Of a stretch of DNA of 64,000 bases, positions 22,171 through 58,190 are shown piece by piece. The DNA comes from Liolophura sinensis. Taxonomy: Eukaryota > Mollusca > Polyplacophora > Chitonida > Chitonidae. Made by a program: the position numbers and the translations under genes. The DNA lies in assembly GCF_032854445.1 (NCBI RefSeq), contig NC_088297.1, positions 16,195,127-16,259,126 on the forward strand, given 5' to 3'. Under the pieces are notes generated by a model. It did not search any database, was not told where the DNA came from, and was given only the letters and a program-made list of their open reading frames with translations. Positions within the stretch are counted from its first letter, which is position 1. Each line of letters begins with the position of its first letter.

Positions 22171-23198
22171 CTACCTTCCTTTTGTTTAAAAATCAGCTTG
22201 CCGTAAACATGTTTTTACAAATGCCGCAAACCAAATCCACCACTCTTCCTAGGGTTTTCATGTATCTGAGTACCATGATTCCCATGCTCTGTCAACGTGT
22301 TTGTTTGTATATGTGTGGACTCCTGTATTGAAAGACAAATTAAACAGCAGGTCTATGATTTTCTGGACCCACTTCTGTCTCCTGATAATTTTTTAATTAT
22401 CTGACTGTCAGCGGCTCGCTTTATTGTGTGACATGAATAAAAGATAGAATACCCAAGAGACAAAAATCCCACGGCCGTCATATTTATGGTTAAAGTACAC
22501 AACAAGGAATATATTAGGTTTTTCATAATGCGTGCACCATGTTATATGATTGTTCCTTATCCCAAGAATCCCAAGAATCGTTCATGGGCAGAGGAAACTG
22601 GTGTCCCTGACGAAAACCATCGACCTTTGACAAACTGACAAACTTTTCCACGTGATGGGGCGCACACAATATTGGTGTAGGACAAGAAGTCTTTATTGGA
22701 TGTTATAGACTGCACCAGCGGCCTCTTGGGCGTCGTCGACCGCTTTATTACTGTCACCAATTCCCCCATGAACTGAAAGCGACGAAATCCACAAATTGCC
22801 TGCTTAAAAGCCTGATTTGAACCCGATCCTCGTGTGTTAGTGAAAAGCTACTGAAAAGGCAGCAAAGCGCCATGGATCGTATAACAACAGAGTGGGGAAA
22901 ACTGAATTAATAATGAAACTGTTTAACCAGTTAATGGTTTAATTGTTTTCCATCATAGAGCCGCCGGTCTATATTGTACAAAGATACGGAGATATTATAT
23001 AGGACATCATGCAGTCCCGTCAGTCAAACATATCCATGTTCACGGTCCATTAGCTAAGGGCTGTCAACAAGCAATCGCCTATACACTTTCTTGTCCAAAG
23101 AGGCCAGGTGTGACCGCTTTGGCCTTCAGTGAGCATATATATGTATACACACGTGCATGTATATACCAAGGTCCCAGTGAGTTTAGTATAGTGTCGAC

Positions 23199-26100
23199 AT
23201 GGTTGCAAACTACACAGAGTTCGAGTCTTGGTCGCCCAGCTTGTCCGACAAAGTTATAATCGCTGTGATATTCAGCTGTATTATCCTCACAGGTGTCCTG
23301 GGCAATGTACTCGTCATCGCTCTCATCCTCTTCGTGAGAAAAATGCGCAGTGTTGTAAATCTGTGCTTAGCCTCGTTAGCCCTGGCGGATCTCATCGTTG
23401 TCGTGTTTTTACCAATACTGCCTTTAGCCTGGTTGTTTGACCTGGACTACTCTTTCATGGGAACGAATTTCTGTAAGTATATATTAATTGACGAGTATGA
23501 TTATATATGCCCCGCCTATCGTGGACAAGACAAAAGACGTAAAATTACGTTTACCGGGACCACACTTAACGTTACTCACCTTTACGGCAAACATGCCGAG
23601 AGGGCTGAGCCCAGAATGGCCTAAGCGATCTTAGACTTTTAAATTAGACAAAATTTTAATCATTCAATTTGATATGTTCCTTTCCGTTTTTTTCAGCTCA
23701 AATTTCTTGTGTAATAATATACCCAGAATATACGTTATACAGAAATATTTTGACCGTGCTACATTGTAAATAACAATTTTAAAGGGATTTGAAATTTTGA
23801 AATAAGCTTAAGATCGCTTCGTGATCCCGGGCTTGGTGCCATATTCTTATGGTCCCGGCCGTGTATCCCAGGCTTGTCATTCATTCGATAACATTTGACG
23901 TGGGTTCAATGTCCAACTCTGAGAAACTCCTTGCGACAGTATGTTAACATTTACTTCAAACTAAAGTAGTGCGGTGTATGACCCAGATGGTTATTCTCAT
24001 TGCTTGTGGGGCTTTGGCCGAAAGGTGGATAAAACATTAAAATTACATATGGTCTAGATAAAAAAGGTGCAAAAAGTTAGTGGGACATGTTTTCTTCAAT
24101 ATTCTTTTCAGTTCTTCTTGTTTTAAACACAATAACGTCCACTACAGATGGCTCAACCGAAAGTTCCATATGAGAGGCACAAAACACGCCCACTCACATG
24201 TACTACAATCGATTCTGATTGGCTACCTGGAAGACCAACAACAAATCTGCCATGTATGTGTTCCCAACAGAAAGCTTAAGTATTAACGAACAAGATTTAG
24301 TTTGAGTGAGATCGATTAATTTTTACTGAAGCAGAAGACCGCGAATTAGAGCTGGATGGTATCGGCTCTTTGTTGTTCTTATCATGCATGTGATAAATAT
24401 AGTGTCTGTTTTAATTTAATGCTTTTATATATGTCTTTAATGAGGATTACCCGCAGCCAAAGGCAACTAGGGATCTTCCTCAGCGACTCCTCTGTCTATT
24501 TACTTAATGATTTATCTGATTGGTGCTGTACTCAAGAATATTTCACTTATACGACGGCGGCCTCCTTGTGGTGGGAGGAAACCCGACAGACCCCGGAAGG
24601 AAATCCACGACCATTAGCAGGTTGGTGACAGACTTTCCCATGTACGGCCGGAGAGGAAGCCACCATAAGCTGAACTTGAGCTCACAGCCAACGCATTGGT
24701 GAGAGGCTGCTGGGTCATTATGCCCGCGCTGGTGTGCTAAGCCACGGAAGGCCCCAGCAACTCCAGCAACTCATGTATATGACACCATCTGACGAAAATT
24801 TCGGCAAACCATGCATTATTCAAGGCCTTTACCGGACACTCCGGTTCTCTATCATATTTTACCGATTAGGTACCACCTTTCATACGCATAGATACAAAAA
24901 TTATTTAAATCAAAATATTCAGAGAATCGATATCTTCAGAAAAAGGCCTGGGTGAAAATTTGATGGAATTTAACACGCATGTATAGTTCGTTTTGTTTGT
25001 CATACAGTATATATAGTGAAGGCTTATATCAATCTGGAACGAAAAGAAATAAAAAAGCAGGATTTTTGTAACACTATTTATTTATTTATTGGTGTTTTAC
25101 GCCATACTCAAGAATATTTCACTCATACGACGGCGGCCAGTATTACGGTGGGTGAAAACTGGACAGAGGAAACCCACGACCATCCGCAGGTTGCTGGAGA
25201 GACCTTTCCATGTATCTAACACTACACTATTGTAGGTGTTCTCTCATTGCTGTTGGTCTTCTCTCATTATTGTAGGCGTATCTCTCATTATTGTTGATGT
25301 CTTTCTTGTTATTGCCGGTGTCTCTCATTTCAGTATAGGCGAATCTCTTTACTGAAGGTGTCTGTCATTATTGAAGGTGTATCTCTCATTACAGTAGGTG
25401 TTTCATTATTGTAGGTCTCTCCCTCAGTATCGTAGGTGTCACCCTCGGTATTGTAGGCGCGTCTTTCATTACAGTAGGTGTTTTGTTATTATAAATGTCT
25501 CCCTCGTTATTGTAGGTGCGTCTCTCATTACTGAAGGTGTCTCCCTTATTATTGTAGGTGTCTTCGTCTCGTCCATTGACAGAGGAGCACTCGTGGGTTC
25601 AACTTTGATCTTTCTCCTCATAGCCGTGGAAAGGTATACAGTGTTGTGTCGCCCTCTTAAGACCCTGGGGTTGTGGACTACCCCTAGGATATGCGGCTTA
25701 CTCCTCGTTATTTGGGCGATAACAGTTGGTGTCTCTCTACCTATGGGATACGCCACGCGGTACGAGCAGTGGGAATACGAGAATACAACATGGACGGATT
25801 GCTACACACTATATGACGAACCGTGGGTCCAGTGGTACGACATCGCTTTGATCATTGGGACGTATTTCCTGCCAATCCTTTTACTGACGCTACTCTATGG
25901 AAAGATAATCATGACACTGAAAACACAAGTACCACAAAGCGACACCAAATGCCCTGGATCGCGAGCGGCGAGAAGATCTCGTCTGCAGGTTATGGTCATG
26001 CTGGTGTCAGTGCTTTTGATCTTTGTGGTATGCCTTCTGCCGTTCAAGATTTATATTCTTCTATTGTATTTGAATCCTGAACTGTTAGACGCCATGGATT

Positions 26101-26300
26101 ATAAGTCACATTTCGCCATGAACTGGTTTTTCAGATTGATGCTGTATCTCAACCACATTGCAAACCCCATTGTCTACTTCGTGATGTCGGCGAATTTCAG
26201 GGACGCATTCCGAGAGTTGTTTTGTAGTTTTTGCGCTAGAGTCAGCTCTGATGGCGAGAGTTCTGCTACCAGCCATACTATCGTCACAATGAAACACTAA
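23199..26300 (+). CDS. Rhodopsin-class G protein-coupled receptor, peptide-receptor type
   Basis: Two exons: 23199-23472 and 25558-26300, joined in phase 1, giving 338 residues. The conserved TM3 cysteine (C92) is built across the splice (T plus GT). TM1 carries GNVLV (about residues 32-36) and TM2 carries LASLALAD. The TM3 end has ERY in place of DRY. The second extracellular loop has the partner cysteine in TWTDCYTL. TM6 has FVVCLLPFKIY (the usual CWxP is CLLP), TM7 has NPIVY, followed by a short basic-aromatic tail. It would signal through heterotrimeric G proteins at the plasma membrane. The overall form resembles TRH/ghrelin/orexin-like neuropeptide receptors, but I cannot assign a ligand. 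The start is the first ATG before TM1, with a short N-terminus and N-glycosylation site NYT. Exon 2 follows directly on a minisatellite. A TATA-like stretch lies near 23136. Confidence 0.88.
24515..24755 (-). mobile_element. SINE family 1 in GPCR intron
   Basis: Reverse-oriented full copy: TACTCAAGAATATTTCACTT..., GGAGAGGAAGCCACCAT, ending near GCTGGTGTGCTAAGCCACGG. Confidence 0.75.
25075..25215 (-). mobile_element. SINE family 1, 3' half
   Basis: ATTTATTTATTTATTGGTGT tail, then TACTCAAGAATATTTCACTC; truncated at TTTCCATGT. Confidence 0.75.
25210..25557. repeat. Minisatellite of acceptor-like units upstream of GPCR exon 2
   Basis: About fifteen degenerate units of the form CTCTCATTATTGTAGGTGTC. 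The last unit supplies the real acceptor TTATTATTGTAG and the first bases of exon 2 (GTGTCTTCG). Many units therefore contain a decoy TTGTAG/GTGTC. Confidence 0.85.
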
Positions 26301-26368
26301 ACTATATGTACATCCAAAAGTACACTCACCATATTTGACTCCGTACTTAAAATATTGACATAACTCGA

Positions 26369-26374
26369 AATAAA
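26369..26374 (+). promoter_or_regulatory. candidate poly(A) signal of the GPCR gene
   Basis: AATAAA 69 bp after the stop codon at 26300. Confidence 0.45.
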
Positions 26375-26395
26375 CCTACTAAATCAAAGCAGTTT

Positions 26396-26540
26396 AATTT
26401 ATTTACTTGATTGGTGTTTTATGCCGCACTAAAACAGTTTAAATGGGTGTACAAGTATATATGCTGGGGGTTTAATTCCGGGCTGAACAATTTTTCAGTC
26501 ATATAACCACGAGGAGTCATTGGGTGTGTGTACTCTTGAC
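26396..26540 (-). mobile_element. SINE tail fragments, families 1 and 2
   Basis: TTTATTTACTTGATTGGTGT (family 1 tail) at 26396-26440, then CAATTTTTCAGTCATATAAC (family 2/3 tail) at 26485-26540, both reversed. Confidence 0.55.
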
Positions 26541-26542
26541 CG

Positions 26543-26905
26543 GCCCGGATAGCACAGTTGGTAGAGCGTCCGCTTCGGGACCGGTAGATCCAGGATCAAT
26601 CCTTGATTGAGTCACACCTAAGACTTTAAAAGAGGAACTTGTAACTTCCTCGCTTGGCGTTCAGCATGAAGGGGATAGTTCAACGACTGGTTGACCCGTA
26701 TCAGTATAATGGCTCGGGCGGGGCGGCTTACTTGCCTTCGGTAAGTCGTCTCAGTGAAGCAGCACTAAATGAAAGAGCGGTGGAAATCCGTCCTGCTACA
26801 AGGAGGCACGTTACACGTACATGCACCCTAAACATTCCTTCGTCGTCATATGACTGAAAAATTGTTGACTACGACGTTAAACCCCAAGCACTCACTCACT
26901 CACTC
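26543..26905 (+). mobile_element. SINE family 2, complete
   Basis: Head GGCCCGGATAGCACAGTTGG with A- and B-box-like blocks, body identical over long stretches to 11625-11945, tail GACGTTAAACCCCAAGCACT plus CACT repeats. Best reference copy in the window. Confidence 0.88.
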
Positions 26906-27065
26906 TTGTGGCATGGCGAAGAAACCAGACATAACACTCCACCCAGTCACATTGTTCTGACACCGGGCCAACCCAATCTTTTCTCCTTTGCTGGAACCTT
27001 TCGGTGCTGAAAGCCAGTTCTTGGGTATCGGCTATCCCGGGTTTGATCCCATTTCTCCAGATTCC
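26905..27065 (-). mobile_element. SINE family 3, partial
   Basis: CACCCAGTCACATTGTTCTG, ACACCGGGCCAACCC and CGGGTTTGATCCCATTTCTC are the reverse complement of the 20570 copy's body. Confidence 0.65.
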
Positions 27066-27263
27066 GGGCTCCGGATTGAACAGTTTAAGGCTATATGGAA
27101 ACGCCCGGTCTAAACTAAACGATAGGAAGAAAGAAAAACAATGTGAAATTTGATGACCGAAACATACAGAGAGGTCCAAATCGCAGCCAAGACGCATCGT
27201 TTTCTGCTGTGACTCAACGGTGTTTGTGTATATATAATACTGTTCGTGTTTCAGTCTACTGTC

Positions 27264-27600
27264 AAGCATTTTTCAGGTGACACACACCAGACATAAGGTA
27301 AAATACAGTATGCCTGTAAGCTTTTTGCGACAATTCTACGCCTAAACTATGATTATGGTACTTCCCGACAAAATCAAGCGCTTTTTAGGCGACACATATC
27401 AGACATAAGGTAAAATACAGTATGCCTGTAAGTGTTATGTGACAATTCATGCATACGCCTAATCTATGATTATGGTACTTGGTGAGATAATCAAGCGTTT
27501 TTCAGGTGACACATACCAGACATAATGTAAAGTACAGTATGCCTGTAAGTGTTATGCTACAATTCATACATACACTTGAATAATTTTTACGATACTTCGT
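27264..27600. repeat. ~115-bp tandem repeat, three units
   Basis: Units start near 27264, 27374 and 27491. Each contains CAGACATAAGGTAAAATACA, GTATGCCTGTAAG and CTATGATTATGGTACTT. No coding sense seen. Confidence 0.85.
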
Positions 27601-28300
27601 GAGCTACTATTACATATATGTATCACACGAGGGAAGAAAAGAAAATATATGTACACTCATAAAAATAATCGGTTAAATTTTTTTGTCTGTTGTCTCAGTA
27701 GTGCTAGAATTATAAATTAAAGTTCTAAAAACTTGTTTTCTTAACTCAGAAACTGGATAATTTGTACCAGGAATTATCAAAGAGTTCAAGTGAGTTCAAC
27801 CTGGGATTAAGATAGACTGCCTTATTCCGAGACTTAATAAACACCCAAACAAGTACATTTTTATATGTACTCTATGGGTGAAACAAACGTTATCAGAAGT
27901 CCAGAAATCAGTATTTCTTTAGCTCTGTTTTCAGTAATGGTTTTCATTTCCCATGTATATGTATTTGTTCACGTGTGGATGCAGTGGGCCTCTGCGGACG
28001 CTTCACACTATCAGTATAATATGGAGTACGGGAGGTAACTGCTCCGTCTGTTGTTGATGTACTTCCAGTCTTATCGTGAACGTCTGCTGTTCGGTACTGT
28101 TGCCATCTTGCAGAAGGGTGCTTATATGCACAGGTGTACCATGACGTGTGACAATTGAAAAAATTTTCAAAATACCATGATTCACATTATCAATTGTTTT
28201 TCACATAAAATAAAGTAAACATTATATTTTCTGAAAAGCATATCTATTAGATAACTAAGCAGCCCTGTTGACCTATAACATTCCGAGAAGGGTAGATGGT
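27601..28300. other. No gene recognised
   Basis: AT-rich sequence with only short ORFs. Nothing in it resembles a gene, RNA or known repeat to my reading. Confidence 0.5.
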
Positions 28301-29564
28301 TTTAGTATGTTGGACGAACATTGACAGACACACAAGTGAATTTCATACACAATAATAGCTTTTCATCGAAAAGTTTATTAAAAATGCATTTGTTTGAGAG
28401 TGCAAACCAATTCTAAAGTAAAGACGTCTGCAAAAATTTCTGAATTAGTATATTTTACAGAAATACCTACTTTATGCTGGACGAACACAAGACGGACAAT
28501 GTCCTCTCCAAATGTCCAAATAATATTGCCCTTAAATGCAGCTGGTTAAGAAAATGTAAACGGTTGCTAGTAGAATGATTTCATAAAAAAATGCCTGAAA
28601 ACTGATCTTGTCCATAAAATAAACACTTGAAAAAAACAAAATATATGTTGGACGAACATAAGACGGACAACTTAGATGTTGGACGAACACATAAATTGGA
28701 TATTGGTATAAAGTGAGAACTATTCTTTCCACTATTGTAGGAAGCAAACAACATATGAAAGTGTGTCAATAATTATTTTAGCCTCCTGTTCTGTACCAAC
28801 TACTCAACCACAGCATGCTAATTTGGCTTCATTCTTTACTCGACAGCTACCAACGTTAGAGTTTGCTGCCTTTTCCTTGTTGCTTTTTAAATTTCATTAT
28901 AGCTTGTGTTCAGTATGTTAGAGAACTCCAATTTTCAGTTGGCATGACTGGCATTTACCCTAAATCCTTTGATTGTTTATGTTTATGATGGCTCCCCATC
29001 TTCTACTAGCACTTCCGGTTGGGATGCGTACAACTAAATCAGGAATTTGAACCAAAACTGAGGAAAAGAGAAAGGTGTCAGATTTGTTACTTTGTTGTAT
29101 GCGGTCAACCGAAAGTGCTAACCGAAGACCGGGAGCCGCCATAAACATGGCGTCGTTTTCATTTGAATGTGGGGTGATGATTTTCTTCCTAAGGAATGAA
29201 GGCAAGGCCTCCATGATTGCAGCATGCATATTTGTGTTGGCCTGTTCTTTCACAGGAGACATGGGAAAAGTGCCTGAGGTGCGAGATGGCAGAACTCAGG
29301 CACTACTACACAAGAATCAAATAGAATGTTCCACCCCATAGTGGTAGTGAAGGTGTACAGCTATCTAGAGCAACTTCTAAATAAGGAAATGCCCACTTAT
29401 ACCGAACGATCGATGACTGGCTGAAAATACCTGGCAGAGGTACTTGGATCACAATGCTGTTATCTGTCGAAAGAGCATGTTTCTGAAGACTTTCAAATGT
29501 ACAGTGAAGAAAGGGTGTTAACGTTGCCTATAAACGCATTATCCATCTTGCTGACAGGAGTAAG

Positions 29565-29765
29565 TGAGTGCTTGGGGTTTAACATCGCACTTAACAGTAT
29601 TTCAGTCATATGACAACGAGGAGTCCTTCTGGTGTGTGCATATATAGTGTGTCTTCAGGGCGAGTCCATGCCGCCACTGGAACATCATGCCAAAGACACC
29701 AAACATGACACCCCACCCAGTCACATAATACTGGCTTGAACCTGAATCTCCTGACCTCTCTTGCT
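29565..29765 (-). mobile_element. SINE family 3, partial
   Basis: AGTGAGTGCTTGGGGTTTAA at the reversed tail, then GACACCCCACCCAGTCACAT and ACCTGAATCTCCTGACCTC. Inserted at the 3' end of the minus-strand transposon gene. Confidence 0.75.
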
Positions 29766-30019
29766 GACGGGAAGAAGACTGTGTAAATTAGAAGTCCTCA
29801 AAAATATACATGACACGTTGTCCATGAGAAAGAACTTCTGGGACCACCTCATCGACAGTAATAAGGTGTATGGTTTCGTCCATTGTCCATTCATCTTGGT
29901 TGTTAATACTGGGATGGAAATAGTGTGCATAGAAGGTGCCTTTCGGTGGATCTTCATATTCTGCAGGAGCATCAACCATCTGAAACATGCAGACACATGA
30001 CTTGTGCCTTAGATGACAG

Positions 30020-32709
30020 TTCTGCGTGAAACCGTTCTTTCAACTTTTTGGTGCCACACTGATAGCATTGCCTTTTCGCACATTTTATGTTTGAGAGCCT
30101 TTGGGGTAATCACAACAGTGTGATCACTATTGCTTCGTACTTATTCCCCAACTGTCTTTCACCTGTTGAGTTGATTGCCTTCAGCTTCATTTCTATATTT
30201 ACACACTTTTCACATAAGCATGTAAAAAACTTGCCACGGTCTTGAGTTTGAACATGCTTAGGTCTGAGTTTAGTAAATTTGCTGTAGGACAGTTTCATAT
30301 TCGGATTTTCAGACTTGTAAATTTCATATGCAGACCGAAGGGTTCTGGTCATTGTTTGTCTTTGTTTATTTAATCGCTTGAGTACAGCTTTTTTGCCTGA
30401 ATGAATGTACGAGATGTAAGGTTTCATGTAGAAGTTTTGCACAGTTTCATGTGTGGGAATGTGGATCTTCTTGGTAGCTTCATCAAGCTTTGACCATTTC
30501 ATAAGTGTTGCACCCCGAGTTCCCATTTCCCTACAGCATTTTCTCTTGTGTTTTTTCATTCGAGCTACATGACTACACAGTACATGTCGTTGCTTTGTGT
30601 CTTTGGATTTCCTTGATTGCTTCAATTTCTGATAATACTCCTTAAATGTGGTCATTGTGCATTCCAAAAACTCAATTCTTCGCTTCTTATTGGGCGTCAA
30701 AATTACACCAGACTCGTGCAGGAGTTTTCTTTTTCTTGGTGTACGGCATGCACTTTTAATCAGCCCATGAAGCACAGAGCTGAATTTCGGTGCACTGGTG
30801 GGAAAAGCAATTTTCACCCTGCTAACTTCCTTTCTCTGTGCACTAGGTATGCTGTATGTAGTGTCCGGTTGGTCCATCAAGTAATTAACTGACGACTTCT
30901 TGGCCAGTTCCCTGCAAGCCGCCTTTCTCTCCCTGTCTTTCTCTCTCACACGCCTCTTTTTTTGGCCACTCATGTTCATTCTGTTGACACAAAATACAGG
31001 ATAGCTTTACACATTTCAGTAAATATGGTTGATCTTTTGAGCAATAAAGGTGTGCTAAAAGTGTACACATATACATATATGTGGAATTGTATTTTACTTC
31101 AGCTCTGGGTCCAAGTTTAGTTAGGAGAAAGGAATTTTCAGGAATTATGAATGAAACGACAGTCAGTCAGTCAATATTTCACTTGAATTAGAAGGTCCAT
31201 GAATTTAGAAAAGAATCTCTTAAAAATTTTCACAAACAGTAAAAGAAAAAAAGGAAAAATCATAAGTTTTTTTCACCTGTACTATTGTTGAGCTTCTCTA
31301 CACTTTTGACGTTGCTCTAATTTCTTTCTCCTAGTGGTTGGCGCTGCTACAGATTTTTTTGCTTGTGCGTGTGTTTCAGTCTGTTTGTCTAACGCTCGTT
31401 TTTTAGCTATCCGAAGTCGAACCAGTTCCCGATTGTGTGCTTTTTGTTCCTCAGTCCTGTTACTTTGGAACAGTTTTTTTCGTAGTTGTTCTGACGTCCT
31501 ATAGCTATCACTCTGCTTTGCCTTTTCTCTGTAAGCTTTGCATCTTTCGGCATTTGTTGTCTTTTTACGAGCTTGACCAGAATCTCCTGGTGTCTAGAAA
31601 AAACACCAGGAATAAGTTAAAAAAAAAAACGTTTTGTGTTGTTCTGAGTTCTATGTTATGTTTGTATTTATTAATTTGATTGTTGTCTTACACTGTACTC
31701 AGGTATATCTCACTTACACAACCGCGGCCAGAATTAGGGTGAAAGGAAATCTGGCGGCACCCAGGGAAACCCACGACCAGGTTGCTGCAGACCTTCTCAC
31801 ATACTGTTATGTTTTTAATTCACTACCCATCAATCACATATTAACCCATGAACTGTTCTCCAAATGTGTAAAAAAAGGGGACAATGTGGAAAAAAGGGGA
31901 ACAATAATCAAGTTAGTTTAAGGAAGTGTTTGAAAAAACAGAATACCATAAATTCCAGCAGTCATCAATTCATCAATTGAAATATTGCAAGAACTATTGT
32001 TGTCTCTATGGATTATGAAACCTGAAGGTACTATACCACAGATTTTTGAAAAAAAAAATTGGTAATCATTCTGGTCGAATTATAGACTTTCCCAACTTTA
32101 ATATCAGTTTAACAAAATATATACTATACATGACAGTTTAATGTTTTTTGTTTTTATTTTTTTATTTGATTTGAGTTGGGCTATTCCCCACAAATACAGA
32201 AAAGTTAGCTTGATTAGCATTGATAGACTTTTGGCCAATAATCTATGGTATAGTATCTTTTAAACTAAAAGAGAGGTTTATATTATTGCAGTTTGTTTAT
32301 CACACCTTTCCTCACTCAAAGCCAGTTGATTTCCGTCCGTTTTTGGTCGGTTAATCCCATATAACGAAAAATCCATCAAATGTTTGTCCAACACAATACA
32401 ATTCCGTCAGGAAGTTACGTCCGACGCAAGCGCCCTCCGTCAAGTTGTTACGTCCGACAAATCTGATGTCCGTCTAATCGTTACGCCCGACTCAAAATTT
32501 AGCCAAACGAACCATTTTGCACAACACCTACGCTTGAAACTCATCAGCAAACAGCAAGAAACTGGCAAATTTCGAAGTTGGGAACCGCTACAAATCTTAC
32601 ATGGGGTACTAAGACCGTTATTATGGTATCATAATTACGTGTGTCGCCCGTAACGTCAGTCGAAAGCGGAACTTACCTTGACAGACTCCCTTGACTTCCA
32701 TCGAGCCAT
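30020..32709 (-). pseudogene. Spliced transposon-associated protein, basic N-terminus and cysteine pairs
   Basis: Three minus-strand pieces. Exon 1, 32677-32709 (MARWKSRESVK), ends at GTAAGT. Exon 2, about 31281-31590, follows acceptor TTTTTTCTAG and is highly basic (NAERCKAYREKAKQ). Exon 3 follows acceptor TGTCAACAG at about 30980 and runs past 30110 (289 residues, with MNMSGQKKRRVREKDRERKA at its start). Exon 3 contains TCLCEKC-like and, after a stop at 30110, RQCYQCG cysteine pairs. Exon 2 reads into TAG before its apparent donor, so either the junction is different or the gene is broken. I recognise the layout (basic 'NAER..YR' start, then FY/GKK and RPKHV blocks) from uncharacterised proteins repeated in invertebrate genomes. 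No catalytic domain is visible to me and no function is assigned. Confidence 0.5.
31660..31805 (-). mobile_element. SINE family 1, 3' half
   Basis: Reversed tail ATTTATTAATTTGATTGTTG, then ACCAGGTTGCTGCAGACCTT. Confidence 0.65.
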
Positions 32710-33059
32710 CTTGTCATCTGCTTGTCAACAGAGACGCTGGTGGAATTGACGGTTAGGTGCCGAACTGATGACATAGACCGCACGTTTTCTATAAATAACC
32801 CGGTTTATTGGGGTTTACACACACCCATGTATCGGGCGTAACTTCGGACAGAAAGCGAAGTACATTCTTTTTAATTGTCTTTTCTTGAAAACAACGGAAA
32901 GCAAGACCATTCTTGACTGATCACATTAAAACATCAACAGACAAGACACAGTGACTTCAAAAATTTCAAGTAACTTTTATTTCTTTCTCAAAATAGAACA
33001 TTCAAAGATTTATGTAGCGGATGACAGAGAGTGTTCGTCCGACTAACAAATAACTGGAA

Positions 33060-34670
33060 GTGATATTTTCCAAGGAAACACAAGATAAACGTGTTTTATT
33101 TGCTAATAACCCCAAAAAACGCGATTTCATTTGCTATGGAATGCATAAAAGACCAAGGTAAGGCATTCGTGGCAATGAAAAAACGGAGGTCGAAAAGACA
33201 TTGTCAATGCATGTCACATTGTCACACGGATTTGTCACTGATTCCTTACAGCCATTGTCGATTCCAGAATCAAGCCTATAGTAATCAAGTCGAGTGTCGT
33301 CACCAGGTAAGTCTGACTTTTACTCAGGCGTGTCATGTATACTTAACAGGTTCTATATATTAAACCAGGAGTATAAATGATCGATACAGATAATAGAAAA
33401 TTAAACTGAATTTCAAAATGAAAAAAGAAAAAAAAACTAACTCTATTTGTCAAAATATGCGGTCTTTATTATGACACATTATAATACAAACCTTTCTCAT
33501 GCAAGCCGTGTTTAGGCAGGTGTTTAGTTTACAGGCCCTAATCTAAGTTATACATGTATATCCATGTCTGAAAGATTGAAGTGCTGGATCAATATACATG
33601 TACCGTAGGTCATCAATGGCTTATCACATGATCTGTTGGAAGAGTTCCACAGGTGGGTCGGGGTGGCTGGCATACCTGGCATAGCATGGACCTGTTGGAG
33701 CTGCTCCACTCGACTTTACAAGCCGACATTTTGCTCCTTGTCGCGCTCATTGGTCTGTCATGTCCCTCGCTCATTGGACGACGCGGTGCGAAGGTTTGCC
33801 TGGAACATGATAAGCTGTTCTAGAAGACAATCCAGAAGCTAGAACCACTCGAAAACAAAATTTGTTTTTTTTCTATTTTTGAATATTACACAGGACAATG
33901 TCTGTTGTCAAATCAATGTCAGCGATAGTAGATTGGATTTGGGTCATTTTCAACCACCCAGATAGCCTTGGTGTTTTTTGCAGAACTCATGTGATGTTTT
34001 TTTGTACGCTAGGAATGCAGGCCGTCCACTGAAACTGACATATTTATCACACGAGCATGCAGTATAAAGACATGTTGTATTTCGTTCAGAGAATTTCAGG
34101 GGGGAATAACTCTGAGCCGCTTATTGACACGACTATGGACGGGGAACACCCTTTGGCACGGCATGGCTAGTCGAAGCCGACCTGTATAAACGGATATATG
34201 TCAAATTGAAGAAAATAATAATTATTGGGACATCGCTGTTAGCGTTGTATGGCTAATCTAAACCCACTTGCCATCATGCTCGCTAGGTCTCCAAAAAAAG
34301 AACTTTTCTTTCTCAGTTGGTATAGCCAAACACTCACTGAAGTATAAACACATGCCATATTTCGTACTATGAATGGTTTAATTTTCGATACTTGAGACTC
34401 ACAGGTGAACTGCTTTCGCAGTGGCACAGTGAGTGTTACATAACCGTATGCTCCAAGTTATCAGCTTATTTTGTTACCTATATGTTGCCTTACACGTTTC
34501 TGTGGTCATATTCTCTGGATTTGGTGCCTTTTCTATGTAAATTTGAATAAAACAATAATTATTGGACATCATAGATGGCGCTGTAGGACTCTTCTAAGCC
34601 CACTCACATGCGTGGCGAAGTCCATTTTGCCTACTTCTAGTTCGTCAGCAGTGAGACCAACAGCAAGGTG
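33060..34670. other. Region upstream of ERK exon 1
   Basis: No convincing gene. Two stretches (34000-34270 and 34330-34610) share diverged blocks such as AATAATTATTGGACATC followed by a GTTGTATGGCTAATCTAAACCCAC-like segment, so a diverged ~300-bp duplication is likely. A promoter cannot be placed. Confidence 0.4.
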
Positions 34671-34808
34671 TAGGTATGACATCCGCGGAGGAGGCTTTAC
34701 CGCGTCGTAAAGGCCAGCGCTTGGGTGTTTGCAAAGCTGCCGACAACTGTCAAGTGTTTCGTTGGAGGTATTCCAAAGAACAAACAGAGAGAGGAAATTT
34801 TGCAGGAG

Positions 34809-58190
<23,382 letters not shown>

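Larger units (their letters stand above)
28305..33050. mobile_element. putative DNA transposon with GGACGAACA motifs at both ends
   Basis: The left part has direct copies of TTGGACGAACA near 28313, 28481, 28650 and 28680. The right part has the reverse complement (TGTTTGTCCAAC near 32380; TGTTCGTCCGAC near 33031) plus several CGTCCGAC. The opposing orientation suggests subterminal inverted repeats. The interior carries a spliced minus-strand gene of a family I associate with transposons. Exact ends and target duplications were not found. Confidence 0.4.

Noticed and set aside
22557-22769. 70-codon minus-strand frame upstream of the GPCR as an exon
   Set aside because: No recognisable motif and no supporting splice context.
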